64,000 bases of DNA from Desulfosudis oleivorans (GTDB lineage: Bacteria > Desulfobacterota > Desulfobacteria > Desulfobacterales > SURF-7), in contig DYJD01000018.1 of NCBI GenBank assembly GCA_020723325.1, positions 62,001 through 126,000 on the forward strand. Reading direction: 5' to 3'. Of the stretch, positions 40,830 to 49,256 are shown piece by piece. The translations under genes and the position numbers were made by a program. Every line of letters starts with the position of its first letter. The first letter of the stretch is position 1. The notes under the pieces were generated by a model, which had not been told where the DNA came from, did not search any database, and saw nothing but the letters and a program-made list of their open reading frames with translations.

Positions 40830-41414
40830 TTGAAGATGGCTCTGCAACATAAATTCGGCGACAAACTCCGGCGGGTACGGGAGCGCAAGGGGATAACCCT
40901 CAAAGCCGTGGCCCGGAGCGCTCAGGTGAGCGAAAGCCTGGTTTCCCAGATTGAGTGCAACAAGGTCTCGCCTTCCATTGACACCTTGATGGCCATTGCC
41001 GATGTCCTGGACCTGGATCCGGAATATTTGTTCCGGGATTTCAAGAAGAACAAAAAAGTGGAAATCCTGCGCCGGGCCGAACGGGAAAGCGTTGTCCAGG
41101 CTGAAGTCACCTATCAGCAGCTTTCCCGGTCGCCGGAGCCCACGGATAAATTCGCCGTGGAAGCCTTTTTGCTGGAAATCCCGCCGGGGGCCGAGAAAGG
41201 GGACAGGGAATACGGGCATCCGGGCAAGGAACTGGGAATCCTGCTGGAGGGGCAGGGGGAACTGGTCTATGGTACCCAGACTTTTGATTTGGATACCGGC
41301 GACAGCGTTTCCTTCCAGTCCGACATTCCCCATATTCTGCGCAATACCGGCCGGAAAATGTTGCGGGCCATTTGGATCATCACGCCGCCGCGGATGTTGT
41401 TCGCCCGGCGCTGA
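40830..41414 (+). CDS. XRE-cupin transcriptional regulator
   Basis: 194 residues. The N-terminal XRE helix-turn-helix (about 8-65) has LRRVRERKGITLKAVARSAQ and SESLVSQIECNKVSPSIDTL; the C-terminal cupin (about 115-190) has EYGHPGKELGILLEGQGELV and GDSVSFQSDIPHILRN. The start is TTG 40830 or ATG 40836; the spacing from AAGGAG favours the TTG. This class binds DNA and senses a small effector through the cupin. It lies 54 bases before leuC on the same strand, so it may control the leuCD genes or itself (inferred). Confidence 0.92.
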   Translation: MKMALQHKFGDKLRRVRERKGITLKAVARSAQVSESLVSQIECNKVSPSIDTLMAIADVLDLDPEYLFRDFKKNKKVEILRRAERESVVQAEVTYQQLSRSPEPTDKFAVEAFLLEIPPGAEKGDREYGHPGKELGILLEGQGELVYGTQTFDLDTGDSVSFQSDIPHILRNTGRKMLRAIWIITPPRMLFARR

Positions 41415-41468
41415 GTTGATATTTGCGGTTCCGGATTTTTGCAATGAACTAAAAGATCAGGAGAAATC

Positions 41469-42761
41469 ATGGGAAAAACAATTGCTGAAAAAATTTTCGA
41501 TGCCCACCAGGTGGACAATCCGGCCGGCGACATCCATGTGATCCGCCTGGACGCGGTTTTCTGTCATGAAATCACCACGCCGGTGGCCATCAACGATTTA
41601 TTGCTGCGGGGCAAGGACCGGGTGTTTGATCCGGCCAAAATCAAGGCTGTCATCGATCATGTCACCCCGGCCAAGGATTCCAAGACCGCCGCCCAAGGCA
41701 AAATCCTGCGGGATTGGGCCCGGCGCAATCAGATCAAGGACTTTTTCGACATCGGCCGCAACGGCGTTTGCCATGCCCTTTTTCCGGAAAAGGGCTTTGT
41801 CCGGCCCGGCTACACGGTCATCATGGGGGATTCCCACACCTGCACCCACGGCGCCTTTGGGGCCTTTGCCGCCGGCGTGGGCACCACGGATCTGGAAGTC
41901 GGGATTCTGAAGGGGGTGTGCGCCTTTCAATACCCCCGCAGTATGAAAATCGAGCTTAGCGGGAACCTGCCGGCCGGAGTCTATGCCAAGGACGTGATTC
42001 TGGCCGTCATCGGGCGGATCGGCGTGAACGGGGCCACCAACCGGGTGATGGAATTCGTGGGCCCGGTGGTTACGGCCATGAGCATGGAAGCGCGCATGAC
42101 CCTCTGCAACATGGCCGTGGAAGCCGGGGCCACCTGCGGCATCTGTTATCCGGATATGACCACAGTGGAATATTTGTGGCCGTTCATTCAGACGGAGTAT
42201 CAGAGCAAAGACGCGGCCCTTACGGCATTTCAGGCCTGGAATTCCGATCCGGATGCGGTATACGACGGGGTTGTGCAAATGGATGTGAGCACCCTCAGTC
42301 CCATGGTTACCTACGGATACAAACCGGATCAAGTCAAGCCGGTTGCGGCCATGGCAGGCACACCGGTGGATCAGGTCTATATCGGTTCTTGCACCAACGG
42401 CCGGATAGAAGATCTGCGGGTGGCCGCGGTGGTGCTGAAAGATAAAAAAATCAAGGATTCAGTGCGGGGCATCGTCTCACCGGCCACGCCGGATATTTAC
42501 AAACAGGCCCTGGCCGAAGGTATTCTCCAGGTTTTCATGGAGGCGGGTTTCTGCGTGACCAACCCCACCTGCGGCGCCTGCCTGGGCATGAGCAACGGTG
42601 TGCTGGCCGATGGTGAGGTTTGCGCCGCCACCACCAACCGCAATTTCAACGGCCGCATGGGCAAGGGCGGGATGGTGCACCTGATGAGTCCGGCCACAGC
42701 CGCGGCCAGCGCCCTGGCCGGGCATATCACCAATTCACCCTTGTATCATGGGAAGGAGTAA
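41469..42761 (+). CDS. leuC: 3-isopropylmalate dehydratase, large subunit
   Basis: Aconitase-fold enzyme of leucine synthesis, working with LeuD. 430 residues, the short LeuC/HacA form. Iron-sulfur ligands: Cys in IGSCTNGRIEDL and two Cys in NPTCGACLGMSNG. Other family blocks are MGDSHTCTHGAFGAFAAGVG and AATTNRNFNGRMGKG. AGGAG precedes the ATG. LeuD begins five bases after the stop. Homoaconitase and dimethylmalate dehydratase share this fold, so the exact substrate is not proven. Confidence 0.92.
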   Translation: MGKTIAEKIFDAHQVDNPAGDIHVIRLDAVFCHEITTPVAINDLLLRGKDRVFDPAKIKAVIDHVTPAKDSKTAAQGKILRDWARRNQIKDFFDIGRNGVCHALFPEKGFVRPGYTVIMGDSHTCTHGAFGAFAAGVGTTDLEVGILKGVCAFQYPRSMKIELSGNLPAGVYAKDVILAVIGRIGVNGATNRVMEFVGPVVTAMSMEARMTLCNMAVEAGATCGICYPDMTTVEYLWPFIQTEYQSKDAALTAFQAWNSDPDAVYDGVVQMDVSTLSPMVTYGYKPDQVKPVAAMAGTPVDQVYIGSCTNGRIEDLRVAAVVLKDKKIKDSVRGIVSPATPDIYKQALAEGILQVFMEAGFCVTNPTCGACLGMSNGVLADGEVCAATTNRNFNGRMGKGGMVHLMSPATAAASALAGHITNSPLYHGKE

Positions 42762-42766
42762 AGGGC

Positions 42767-43291
42767 ATGAAACGCTTTGACGGCAACGTTCTTTTTTTGG
42801 ACCGGGCGGACATCAACACGGATGAGATCATTCCAGCCAAATACCTTACGGAAATTTCCAAAGAGGCCCTAAAACCCTATTTGCTGGAGGATCTGAAATT
42901 AAAAGGTTTCAATCCAGCCACGGATCTCATGGATAAACAGGTGGTCCTCACCCGGGCCAATTTCGGCTGCGGTTCTTCCAGGGAGCACGCCCCCTGGGCC
43001 TTTGAAGTCAACGGCATTCATTTGATAATCGCGGAAAGCTTTGCCCGCATTTTCCGGCAGAACATGTTCAATTGCGGCATGTTGGCCATTGAACTGCCCC
43101 GGGAGACCATCGATGGCCTGTTCACCCGGTTCAGCGGTAAAAAGACTTCTGTCCGGGCAGATCTTGCAAGTAATCTGCTGCTTTTTGAAGCCGAGGGCGG
43201 ACGCGCAGAAATTTCCTTCACCCTGGGGGAATATGACCGCCGCCTCATCCAGGCCGGCGGGTGGCTGGAGTATGCCGATGCTCATTATTAA
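42767..43291 (+). CDS. leuD: 3-isopropylmalate dehydratase, small subunit
   Basis: The swivelling subunit that completes the LeuC active site. 174 residues from the ATG at 42767, with AAGGAG in the end of leuC. Family blocks: DRADINTDEIIPAKYL at the N-terminus, the loop FGCGSSREHAPWAF that fixes substrate preference, and AESFARIFRQNMFNCGML. Full length. A REP-like palindrome follows and may end the transcript. Confidence 0.94.
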   Translation: MKRFDGNVLFLDRADINTDEIIPAKYLTEISKEALKPYLLEDLKLKGFNPATDLMDKQVVLTRANFGCGSSREHAPWAFEVNGIHLIIAESFARIFRQNMFNCGMLAIELPRETIDGLFTRFSGKKTSVRADLASNLLLFEAEGGRAEISFTLGEYDRRLIQAGGWLEYADAHY

Positions 43292-43354
43292 TGGATTTGA
43301 TCAACGAAGACGTGCTTTTTTTGGTTATTGATCATTTGTTGTGCACCACGGCCC

Positions 43355-43382
43355 GTAGGGGCGGTTCGCGAACTGCCCCTAC
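43355..43382. repeat. REP-like palindrome E, copy 3
   Basis: GTAGGGGCGGTTCGCGAACTGCCCCTAC, one mismatch from a perfect palindrome. Lies between leuD and the convergent thioesterase gene, at the edge of the cassette array. Confidence 0.85.
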
Positions 43383-43443
43383 ACACCCCAAAAAAGATAA
43401 TAATTGGAATCCTGGCACAGTCGTCTTAAAAAAGATGACTTTA

Positions 43444-43806
43444 TTAGATATTTATAGATGTTGGTAATATTTTTGTCGCCTGTGAGCCATTGGGTGTCCG
43501 ACTTCTCGCAAAATCTGCTGTAATCTCTCCGGCTCTTTGGTTGCCTAAAAGATTCGTATGAATATCTATAGCGAGAGGGAAGCCTTTTCCGTCGTCCTCA
43601 ATTGTTCGCCCTTCAAGTGCAAGGATAGAAGCGGTTACATCAGCCAGCCATATCATTGCGCCAGCTTGTACCATACCATAAGGATTTAGAACACCAGGGG
43701 TAACTGGCATGCGATTAATAACGCAATCAGTACTCCGTTCTTCAATGGAAAACTCGATATTACCGGTTCTTTTGGCTGAGTTAATAAGATCTTTTAAATT
43801 ACTCAT
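43444..43806 (-). CDS. PaaI-like hotdog thioesterase, C-terminus truncated
   Basis: 120 residues from the ATG at 43806 (GGAG upstream). Hotdog features: NPYGMVQAGAMIWLADVTAS (the helix entry with G-x-x-x-x-G-A-x-x-x-x-A-D) and FPLAIDIHTNLLGNQRAGEI. A normal PaaI domain has another 25-35 residues of beta strands; here the frame passes into unrelated sequence (SRTPNGSQATKILPTSINI), so it was probably cut at the array border. Acyl-CoA hydrolysis is the family role; activity is doubtful. An attC-like site lies just upstream. Confidence 0.75.
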   Translation of the reverse strand: MSNLKDLINSAKRTGNIEFSIEERSTDCVINRMPVTPGVLNPYGMVQAGAMIWLADVTASILALEGRTIEDDGKGFPLAIDIHTNLLGNQRAGEITADFARSRTPNGSQATKILPTSINI

Positions 43807-43822
43807 CATATACTCCACGGAA

Positions 43823-43912
43823 AAATAACGTGCGACTCACCGGTTGCCAGGGCCATACTGGGCTGTCAAGTCTGCACTCAGGTGCGGCCCTGGCAATCCG
43901 GTGGAGCTGCTG
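43823..43912 (-). other. attC-like recombination site a
   Basis: Inverted arms CACCGGTTGCCAGGGCC (43838-43854) and GGCCCTGGCAATCCGGTG (43886-43903) pair except for one bulged base, with AAATAAC (minus strand GTTATTT) at the gene-proximal end. The bulged stem plus a GTT-type core is the attC plan. The outer R'' box is not clear. Confidence 0.65.
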
Positions 43913-43953
43913 GTGATTTTTCGGAATTTAATAAATTCGACATTGGTCTTGCA

Positions 43954-44520
43954 TTAAAGCCATCTTCTTACTCGCTTTTTATATTGCACGTATTCGTCAC
44001 CTAATAATTTCTCCAGATATTTTTCTTCTCCCGGTACAATAATAAGTCCGATAATCATGAAGTGTATCAGGATAAGGATAAGAGCGATAACAGACCTGTA
44101 AGGCAGTGAGAATCCAATAAGTAATAAATGCCAGGCTATATATTGTGGGTTTCTTGAAAACCTGTAAACACCAGTCGTAATAACTTTATCGGCCTTAAGA
44201 TAAGTAAGACTGGTTACTTTTTTAAACGATCTAAACTCAACTAAAGCTTCAGCAATGATTATTAACCCAGTCAACATGAATATGTATCCGAAGATTTTGC
44301 AAAGTATATTGTCAGGCGCAAACACCCAAATTGGGTGCAGGGTTGCATTTATAATAGTCATACAAAACAAAGATAAAAATATGTAAGCAAATACAACTCC
44401 AAGTTTTGATAGTTCGGCCTTCGTTTTATAGTCCGAATAGATTTTTATCAAAAGAAACGGACATACAACTATCAATAACCCAATCAGAAGAGGAATCCAC
44501 ATTTCACCAAATATTCTCAT
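43954..44520 (-). CDS. Isoprenylcysteine carboxyl methyltransferase-like membrane protein
   Basis: 188 residues with about four to five membrane segments. The C-terminal block VYRFSRNPQYIAWHLLLIG and EEKYLEKLLGDEYVQYKKRV is the signature of the ICMT/phospholipid methyltransferase family, which methylates a lipid or membrane-linked substrate with S-adenosylmethionine. AAGAAG precedes the ATG; the core of attC-like site b is 39 bases upstream, as expected for a cassette gene. Low G+C compared with the flanking chromosome. Confidence 0.88.
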   Translation of the reverse strand: MRIFGEMWIPLLIGLLIVVCPFLLIKIYSDYKTKAELSKLGVVFAYIFLSLFCMTIINATLHPIWVFAPDNILCKIFGYIFMLTGLIIIAEALVEFRSFKKVTSLTYLKADKVITTGVYRFSRNPQYIAWHLLLIGFSLPYRSVIALILILIHFMIIGLIIVPGEEKYLEKLLGDEYVQYKKRVRRWL

Positions 44521-44556
44521 AAGATATCTTCTTTAAATTTCTGACTTATCATACTT

Positions 44557-44610
44557 GCGCGCTAACGTTGGCAGTCAGTGAGCAGCAAGGGCTTCCACTG
44601 ACCTTTTTGA
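44557..44610 (-). other. attC-like recombination site b
   Basis: Minus-strand core CGTTAGCGC (complement of GCGCTAACG at 44559-44567), followed inward by imperfect arms GTCAGTGAGC and CCACTGAC. Lies between two minus-strand cassette genes. Confidence 0.55.
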
Positions 44611-44713
44611 AAAAAGATTAAATCCAATTTCAGACGTGCTCTCAAAAATGCACCGGCCCAGGATGTCCACTGAACTGCTTGGTTCGACAGCTTCTTTTGG
44701 CACATGTTGCCAA

Positions 44714-45121
44714 TCACTTACTGAAAGATATTGCGCCAGTGATCGTACATGCACCGAAGAGCAGTGCTAGAGTGAGCCAGTACTGCCACGCTTTGAAGTA
44801 ACCGACCATGATCGTAGTGCCATTCTTAAGTGGCAGAATGAAAATACAGTCCAGGATAATGCCAGTTGCAATCATCAGTGCGCCCAATGCAGCACCGCGT
44901 GCTGCGGTCACCATAACAGAGCCTTTAGCAAAGTACCAGGCTGTGCCAATAACCGCCAGCAAAGGTGCACTCACCATGGCTACGAGCCAAATTGACCACG
45001 GCAGTTCCGCCGGAAGCGCAACTGCGAGATTCACGCCGATTATACGACCGGCTATGGCGTTTATTACGAGAGATATCATAAACAAGGTGGTGGTAACACC
45101 CACAGCTCTCAAGATTTCCAC
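44714..45121 (-). CDS. Four-TM membrane protein (DUF5367-like)
   Basis: 135 residues from a GTG at 45121 with GGAGG upstream. Four hydrophobic segments: about 8-27 (VTTTLFMISLVINAIAGRII), 42-63, 73-96 and 110-132. The pattern of a small four-helix integral protein with a WYF motif after TM2 resembles DUF5367/DUF1772-type proteins; the family assignment is tentative. No function is known. Part of the cassette array. Confidence 0.65.
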   Translation of the reverse strand: MEILRAVGVTTTLFMISLVINAIAGRIIGVNLAVALPAELPWSIWLVAMVSAPLLAVIGTAWYFAKGSVMVTAARGAALGALMIATGIILDCIFILPLKNGTTIMVGYFKAWQYWLTLALLFGACTITGAISFSK

Positions 45122-45198
45122 ATTGCCTCCATCCAGCTATTCTTCATGATATATGTTTGTCGAACGACTCTGGTTCGGCCCTTCCCGGGCAATCGATC

Positions 45199-45537
45199 TT
45201 AATCAACTCTACAAAATTCAAATACAAGTATGTTGGTCAGAGCAAAAACACCAGCTAAATCAAGATGAAAATATGACCTGTCATCTATTCCGATTACTGC
45301 TCTGGCAGGAATCTCCTGATCTCCTCGCCAATATAAAATGTATAGCGGTACGTATGGTAACCCTGGCAAGCGAATCGCAATATCAGCCCCCTCGATCCTT
45401 TCACCGCCCATTTCAAGGGCTCGATTGACCAACTGATCCGAAGCTTTTTCAAACCGTTTAGCCAAAGGGCCAGTAGCAGCGGCATGCGCTCCAGTAAAAA
45501 ACATCCGTCCACCGGGAAGTTCTTGTGGTACAGTCAT
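45199..45537 (-). CDS. DUF3786-like protein fragment
   Basis: 112 residues. The stretch LPGLPYVPLYILYWRGDQEI ... AVIGIDDRSYFHLDLAGVFAL matches the C-terminal half of DUF3786 proteins, which are about 190-210 residues and common in anaerobes. The N-terminal half is missing and no convincing ribosome site precedes the ATG. Probably a cut-down cassette gene or one that starts at an internal codon. Confidence 0.55.
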   Translation of the reverse strand: MTVPQELPGGRMFFTGAHAAATGPLAKRFEKASDQLVNRALEMGGERIEGADIAIRLPGLPYVPLYILYWRGDQEIPARAVIGIDDRSYFHLDLAGVFALTNILVFEFCRVD

Positions 45538-45684
45538 TCGCCCACTAGGGGCACCCCTTTAGAAACAGATAAGGTGGTAAGCAGTATATTCCAGCCTGAT
45601 AACTGACCGGATGATCGGTATTGTTTGCCATTTTGATTCGCTGATTAGCGGGATCAACTGTATATTGGACACTAGGGCGGCTGG

Positions 45685-45993
45685 TTAGCGCCTATTCCCT
45701 ATTTGCTCTGCAATCCATGCTGGATCTCGGCGCATTGGCAAAACAGCGACAATATATGCAAAATCTTCTACGATTTCATAATAAATGGCATAAGGGAATC
45801 GTTTGGCAAACATCTTATACAAGCCAAATTTCTTTTTATGTACACCGGCATAAATGATCAATGATTCAATGTCGGAAATCAATGAGTCCCAAAAATATTA
45901 TCCAACTCCTAACTCTCTGAGGTTATAAAAGGCTTTCCCTTCATCCAAATCATCGACGGCTTCTTCTAGAATAAAGACATCTTTGATTTTCAT
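45685..45993 (-). pseudogene. RelE/ParE-type toxin gene with an in-frame stop
   Basis: Reading from the ATG at 45993 gives MKIKDVFILEEAVDDLDEGK ... LRELGVG, then TAA at 45898-45900 (codon 32), then the same frame continues YFWDSLISDIESLIIYAG ... FAKRFPYAIYYEIVEDFAYI to RRDPAWIAEQ. The whole is a typical ParE/RelE toxin of about 102 residues broken by one nonsense codon. It overlaps the antitoxin by four bases. The remaining 65-residue piece lacks the N-terminal strand and helix. Confidence 0.8.
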
Positions 45994-46172
45994 TGCTTTC
46001 GGCTCGCTTTAAGCTCTGATAAAGAGATAAATTTTGCCTTTCCGCTTTTAATTTTCGCTTTTCTTTCTTCGAGTATTTTTTCATGCCATTTCGGACTCTC
46101 AATTTCTCCATTTTCATATAAAAGAGAATCCCAGAGTGCCTCCATAGTTTGCAAACGATCAGCAGTACTCAT
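45990..46172 (-). CDS. Addiction-module antitoxin (TIGR02574-like), frameshifted 5' end
   Basis: 60 residues, STADRLQTMEALWDSLL ... SPKWHEKILEERKAKIKSG, typical of the small antitoxins paired with RelE/ParE toxins. The expected start is an ATG at 46197 with a good GGAG, giving MNIADIKK; a run of nine A residues then puts the frame out by one. Eight A residues would join MNIADIKK to MSTADRL in frame. The visible ORF starts at the internal ATG, 46172, which has no ribosome site. It may be weakly made, made by slippage, or dead. Confidence 0.75.
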   Translation of the reverse strand: MSTADRLQTMEALWDSLLYENGEIESPKWHEKILEERKAKIKSGKAKFISLSELKASRKQ

Positions 46173-46230
46173 TTTTTTTTATATCAGCTATGTTCATTTT
46201 TTTTTTCTCCTTTATACGATACGGTAACGG

Positions 46231-46788
46231 TCAGCTTACCGATAACGGCTCGCCCCTGACTCCCCAATTGCTAAGCGGCTCCGCCGGGCCGCCATTCGGT
46301 GCAGCGCCTGGTTCGCTCCTGCAGCTTCGGAACATGACGACAGAGTCTTTATCGCCAACTTCGCGCTCAAGTATCGTCCATCCACTTCTTTCGTATACGG
46401 GTGCTGTCTTCACGTGGCAATCTATGTAAAGACCTTGCACCGGTACTCGCGCTGCAATTCTGGCTGCCTCCTGGAGCAGCGCTGAGGCAACTCCCTGTCT
46501 ACGCAACTCGGGCTTGACGTAAACCGCAGCCACCCATGGAGCATACTGGGGCCTGTGAGCACAATCGCTCTCAATGACACAGCAGCTGCCCACCGGCCGG
46601 CCAGCGGCAAGAGCTATGACCGTAAACGGAACTCTGTCCTTTTCTGTGTGGGTCCTGAGTAACCTCAGCACAACCTCGGAAGTGTTGTTTGGCCTATTCC
46701 ACCACTCCTCGTAAATCCATGTCCCGACAGCCAGAAGGTGTTCCGGGCATTCAGACAGTTGCTGCACTTCGATGTGAGTGAGACCCAT
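46231..46788 (-). CDS. GNAT-family acetyltransferase
   Basis: 185 residues. Acetyl-CoA binding motif A is APWVAAVYVKPELRRQGVAS (R-R-x-G-x-A), followed by VPVQGLYIDC and YERSGWTILERE, as in small-molecule or protein N-acetyltransferases. The last 28 residues (EPGAAPNGGPAEPLSNWG and on) look like read-through of repeat or att-site DNA rather than a folded domain. The ATG directly follows the core of attC-like site c, so the gene has no ordinary leader. Substrate unknown. Confidence 0.88.
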   Translation of the reverse strand: MGLTHIEVQQLSECPEHLLAVGTWIYEEWWNRPNNTSEVVLRLLRTHTEKDRVPFTVIALAAGRPVGSCCVIESDCAHRPQYAPWVAAVYVKPELRRQGVASALLQEAARIAARVPVQGLYIDCHVKTAPVYERSGWTILEREVGDKDSVVMFRSCRSEPGAAPNGGPAEPLSNWGVRGEPLSVS

Positions 46789-46858
46789 AGCGAACGTCCC
46801 AAATCAGCGGTGCGGGCGTTCAGCCCGCATCCGCTGCATTTGGCTGATTAGAAATTTA
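46789..46858 (-). other. attC-like recombination site c
   Basis: Arms CCAAAT-CAGCGG-TGCGGGC (46799-46817) and GCCCGCA-t-CCGCTG-c-ATTTGG (46823-46843) pair with two single-base bulges, an attC hallmark. The gene-proximal core is AGCGAAC (minus strand GTTCGCT). It separates the GNAT and DUF3592 genes. Confidence 0.75.
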
Positions 46859-46918
46859 GTATCATGTAACCAAACCACCGAAATTAAATATTGTACAATT
46901 TATTCCCCATTTTTTGCT

Positions 46919-47506
46919 TTATGTAATATAATACATATTTGAGTTTGTATCAAAACATGCATTTTTCACTCTTCGATAGTCCCAATAACTTACAAATGTC
47001 AGTGACAAAAAAACACAGCAAAACATTATAATAGCACCAATTGTTTCAGTTATGCCTTTAAAGCTGCCGCCCGGTTCCAATACTGAAATCTGAGGTTCAC
47101 TATGATAATAAAACACATCAACTGTCTTACTTATTGGATATTCCCCAACTTTTTTCATAGCCCATTCCTTCCCGGCGCCTGATTGAATAAAATACAATCT
47201 TGTTCCGATATAATCCGTATCGTGAACCCTATAAGAATAATGGATTTTCGGCCAATAACGGTAGCTTCCGGCTGTACTACCCAACGCCCAACCAATTTCT
47301 GATTTTACTATTTCTCCTTTAACAGTGGGCCATTTCGGTGAATGGATTCCAAACTTTACTTGATTATAACCAACCAATACCAAACCAATACTTATGATGA
47401 AAAGAATTGAGCATAGTATTTTACAAAGCATCATCCGGATCTTTCGATCTTTTGGAGAAAGTCCGATTTTTTTCTTTTTTTCATTATTTAACATTTTTTC
47501 AAGCAT
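46919..47506 (-). CDS. DUF3592 membrane protein
   Basis: 195 residues. TM1 is about 27-49 (MLCKILCSILFIISIGLVLV), TM2 about 155-177. Between them the extracytoplasmic DUF3592 pattern: WPTVKGEIVKSEIGWALGST, YWPKIHYSYRVHDTDYIG, VDVFYYHSEPQISVLEPG. Very low G+C. No clear ribosome site before ATG 47506; ATG 47494 is possible. Function unknown. Bases 47507-47788 upstream hold no gene that I can see. Confidence 0.8.
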   Translation of the reverse strand: MLEKMLNNEKKKKIGLSPKDRKIRMMLCKILCSILFIISIGLVLVGYNQVKFGIHSPKWPTVKGEIVKSEIGWALGSTAGSYRYWPKIHYSYRVHDTDYIGTRLYFIQSGAGKEWAMKKVGEYPISKTVDVFYYHSEPQISVLEPGGSFKGITETIGAIIMFCCVFLSLTFVSYWDYRRVKNACFDTNSNMYYIT

Positions 47507-47788
47507 TTTGCAGCAGATACCCTTCCAGATTATGGTTTTCGCTACGCTACCGCGTCCGGGGTCGAACCAAGATCAGATTATAAAAATTAAAAATAAAATT
47601 TGATAAAGTAAAGAACACCCTTTCAAAGCCTTAGAGGCCAAATTTAAAGATAAAAATAGGTGTTTTAAAACAAAAACATGACCCAGCGACAAAGCTATTT
47701 TCGGTCTATTTCTTATTTTCTCACTTTTATCACTTCATCTGTTATTCATTCTGTTGGCCACTAAAGTTGGTGTAATTAATTTTTCAGC

Positions 47789-47848
47789 GCCTAACGTCGC
47801 TAATCAGCCGCGCTGCTTTTTGCGTCGGCTGAATTAGCCTTGTTATGC
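47789..47848 (-). other. attC site d
   Basis: GCCTAAC at one end and GTTATGC at the other (60 bases), with imperfect inverted arms CTAATCAGCCG and CGGCTGaATTAG (one bulged base) around GCTTTTTGC. Read on the minus strand: GCATAAC ... GTTAGGC. This is the best attC in the window. It follows the stop of the lipoprotein gene at 47853. Confidence 0.88.
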
Positions 47849-47852
47849 ATTT

Positions 47853-49157
47853 TTACCCAAAAATTGGATCTGAAATTTCGATAATTAGTTGCTTAAAACT
47901 TGAATTTTGATCACTATCAACGTATGCTCTTATGCCTTTTTCTTGAAGTTTCTGAGGATGTAAAGTGATTTTCCTGCCATTAAAGTAGTTAATAATGATT
48001 GTCCATGATTGGTTATTGCTGTTTAAACGAGCAAAATGTGTATCGTAAGTAAGAAGGTTTTTCTTGTTTTTATCACTTTCAAACCAAATATCTTGAGAGT
48101 CATCGTCATAAGTTAGCTCTTGATATGAAACCTCAACCCACCCATTTCTTGTACAATCGTGACATTGATTTGCGCAACTAACAGAAATTTTTCGATTCGC
48201 ATCACTAAATACTGGATTTTTACACCATGAATGACTTCCATCTGTGCCTATCCCAACAACCTTGACGAATTTTTGCGTGTTTCTATCGCTTACTGAACCC
48301 TCTAATGTATGCCTATGCCATACACCGTTTTTTCCTGTTGGTCCCATTGCACGATAAAACCTCATGGTTTTATTTGCCGGACCCCATTTCTCTTTTTTAT
48401 ATTTTTCTGCAACTCGATATTTAACAGGGAACTTCGGAAGAAGGAGTATATTGCCATTAAAGTTACTAAATTGTTCCCCTGTTGCTTTGAATGAGGAAAT
48501 TTGTAGTGTTAACCTTTTTAAATCTCCTTCTAAGAATTTATCATTAATTGCTGCAACCGGTATTGTGAAAATAATTGTATTGGCAATAGGAGAGTGAATA
48601 TTGCCGATATCTACATCAATATCGTCTATTTTAATTTTATAATTATATTCAGGCTGAAATGCATTCCCAACTACCTCAAAATCATATTCACCCGACTCTC
48701 TATATTGGACGCCGTACCCCTTTATTCTTCTAACTATGAATAAATCTTTTTTCAACGGAATCTGGTTGATAAACCCCTGAGTATCGAGCACAACAAAATC
48801 TTCGATTTCTAATATTCCGCCTTGAGCTTGTTCAACAAGTTCGTTGAGACGGGTTACAGATTCAGATAGTTTTTCAGAAACAAATTCTCTATTTTTTGCC
48901 GTTTCTTCAGCAAACTGATGGGCAATGCCGTTTGATATTACTTCTAATGTTCTTAGGTTTTTTTCCAGCAAATAGTCTGAATTTGCAGCGGCACGATCTA
49001 TAGACCATCCAATTTTATCTGCTGTCTCTTTTAATGATTTAGCGACAATTGTAGAGCTAACCGTAGATTCTCCTGGGACAGGTGAGCATCCCATTATCGA
49101 AAATATGCAGCACGAGATCAATATAGTTGTAATGCTAATAGTTTTCATATATTGCAT
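47853..49157 (-). CDS. Lipoprotein of unknown function
   Basis: 434 residues from the ATG at 49157, preceded by AAAGGAGG. Signal peptide with lipobox IMGC (Cys24). Residues about 40-115 are a coiled coil (LKETADKIGWSIDRAAANSD ... SESVTRLNELVEQAQ); the rest is beta-rich and ends with a Cys-rich stretch (VSCANQCHDCTRNGWVEVSY). Not recognised. Strongly AT-rich codon use against the host average suggests recent transfer. Flanked by attC sites d and e. Confidence 0.75.
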   Translation of the reverse strand: MQYMKTISITTILISCCIFSIMGCSPVPGESTVSSTIVAKSLKETADKIGWSIDRAAANSDYLLEKNLRTLEVISNGIAHQFAEETAKNREFVSEKLSESVTRLNELVEQAQGGILEIEDFVVLDTQGFINQIPLKKDLFIVRRIKGYGVQYRESGEYDFEVVGNAFQPEYNYKIKIDDIDVDIGNIHSPIANTIIFTIPVAAINDKFLEGDLKRLTLQISSFKATGEQFSNFNGNILLLPKFPVKYRVAEKYKKEKWGPANKTMRFYRAMGPTGKNGVWHRHTLEGSVSDRNTQKFVKVVGIGTDGSHSWCKNPVFSDANRKISVSCANQCHDCTRNGWVEVSYQELTYDDDSQDIWFESDKNKKNLLTYDTHFARLNSNNQSWTIIINYFNGRKITLHPQKLQEKGIRAYVDSDQNSSFKQLIIEISDPIFG

Positions 49158-49200
49158 TTTAAAACCTCCTTTCATATACATCAAAGCGCAGGGAATGCAT

Positions 49201-49256
49201 GCATAACGAAAAAATCAGCCGGAGCGCAGCGATCGGCTGGATTGCTTTTGTTAGGA
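49201..49256 (-). other. attC site e
   Basis: GCATAAC ... GTTAGGA, 56 bases, with arms ATCAGCCG and CGGCTGGAT around GAGCGCAGCGAT. On the minus strand TCCTAAC contains the TAA stop of the upstream cassette gene, and GTTATGC lies 44 bases before the next gene's ATG. Confidence 0.85.

Noticed and set aside
46150-46230. attC site at the 3' end of the GNAT gene
   Set aside because: No paired cores or bulged stem could be found there; only a partial resemblance inside the last codons of the gene.
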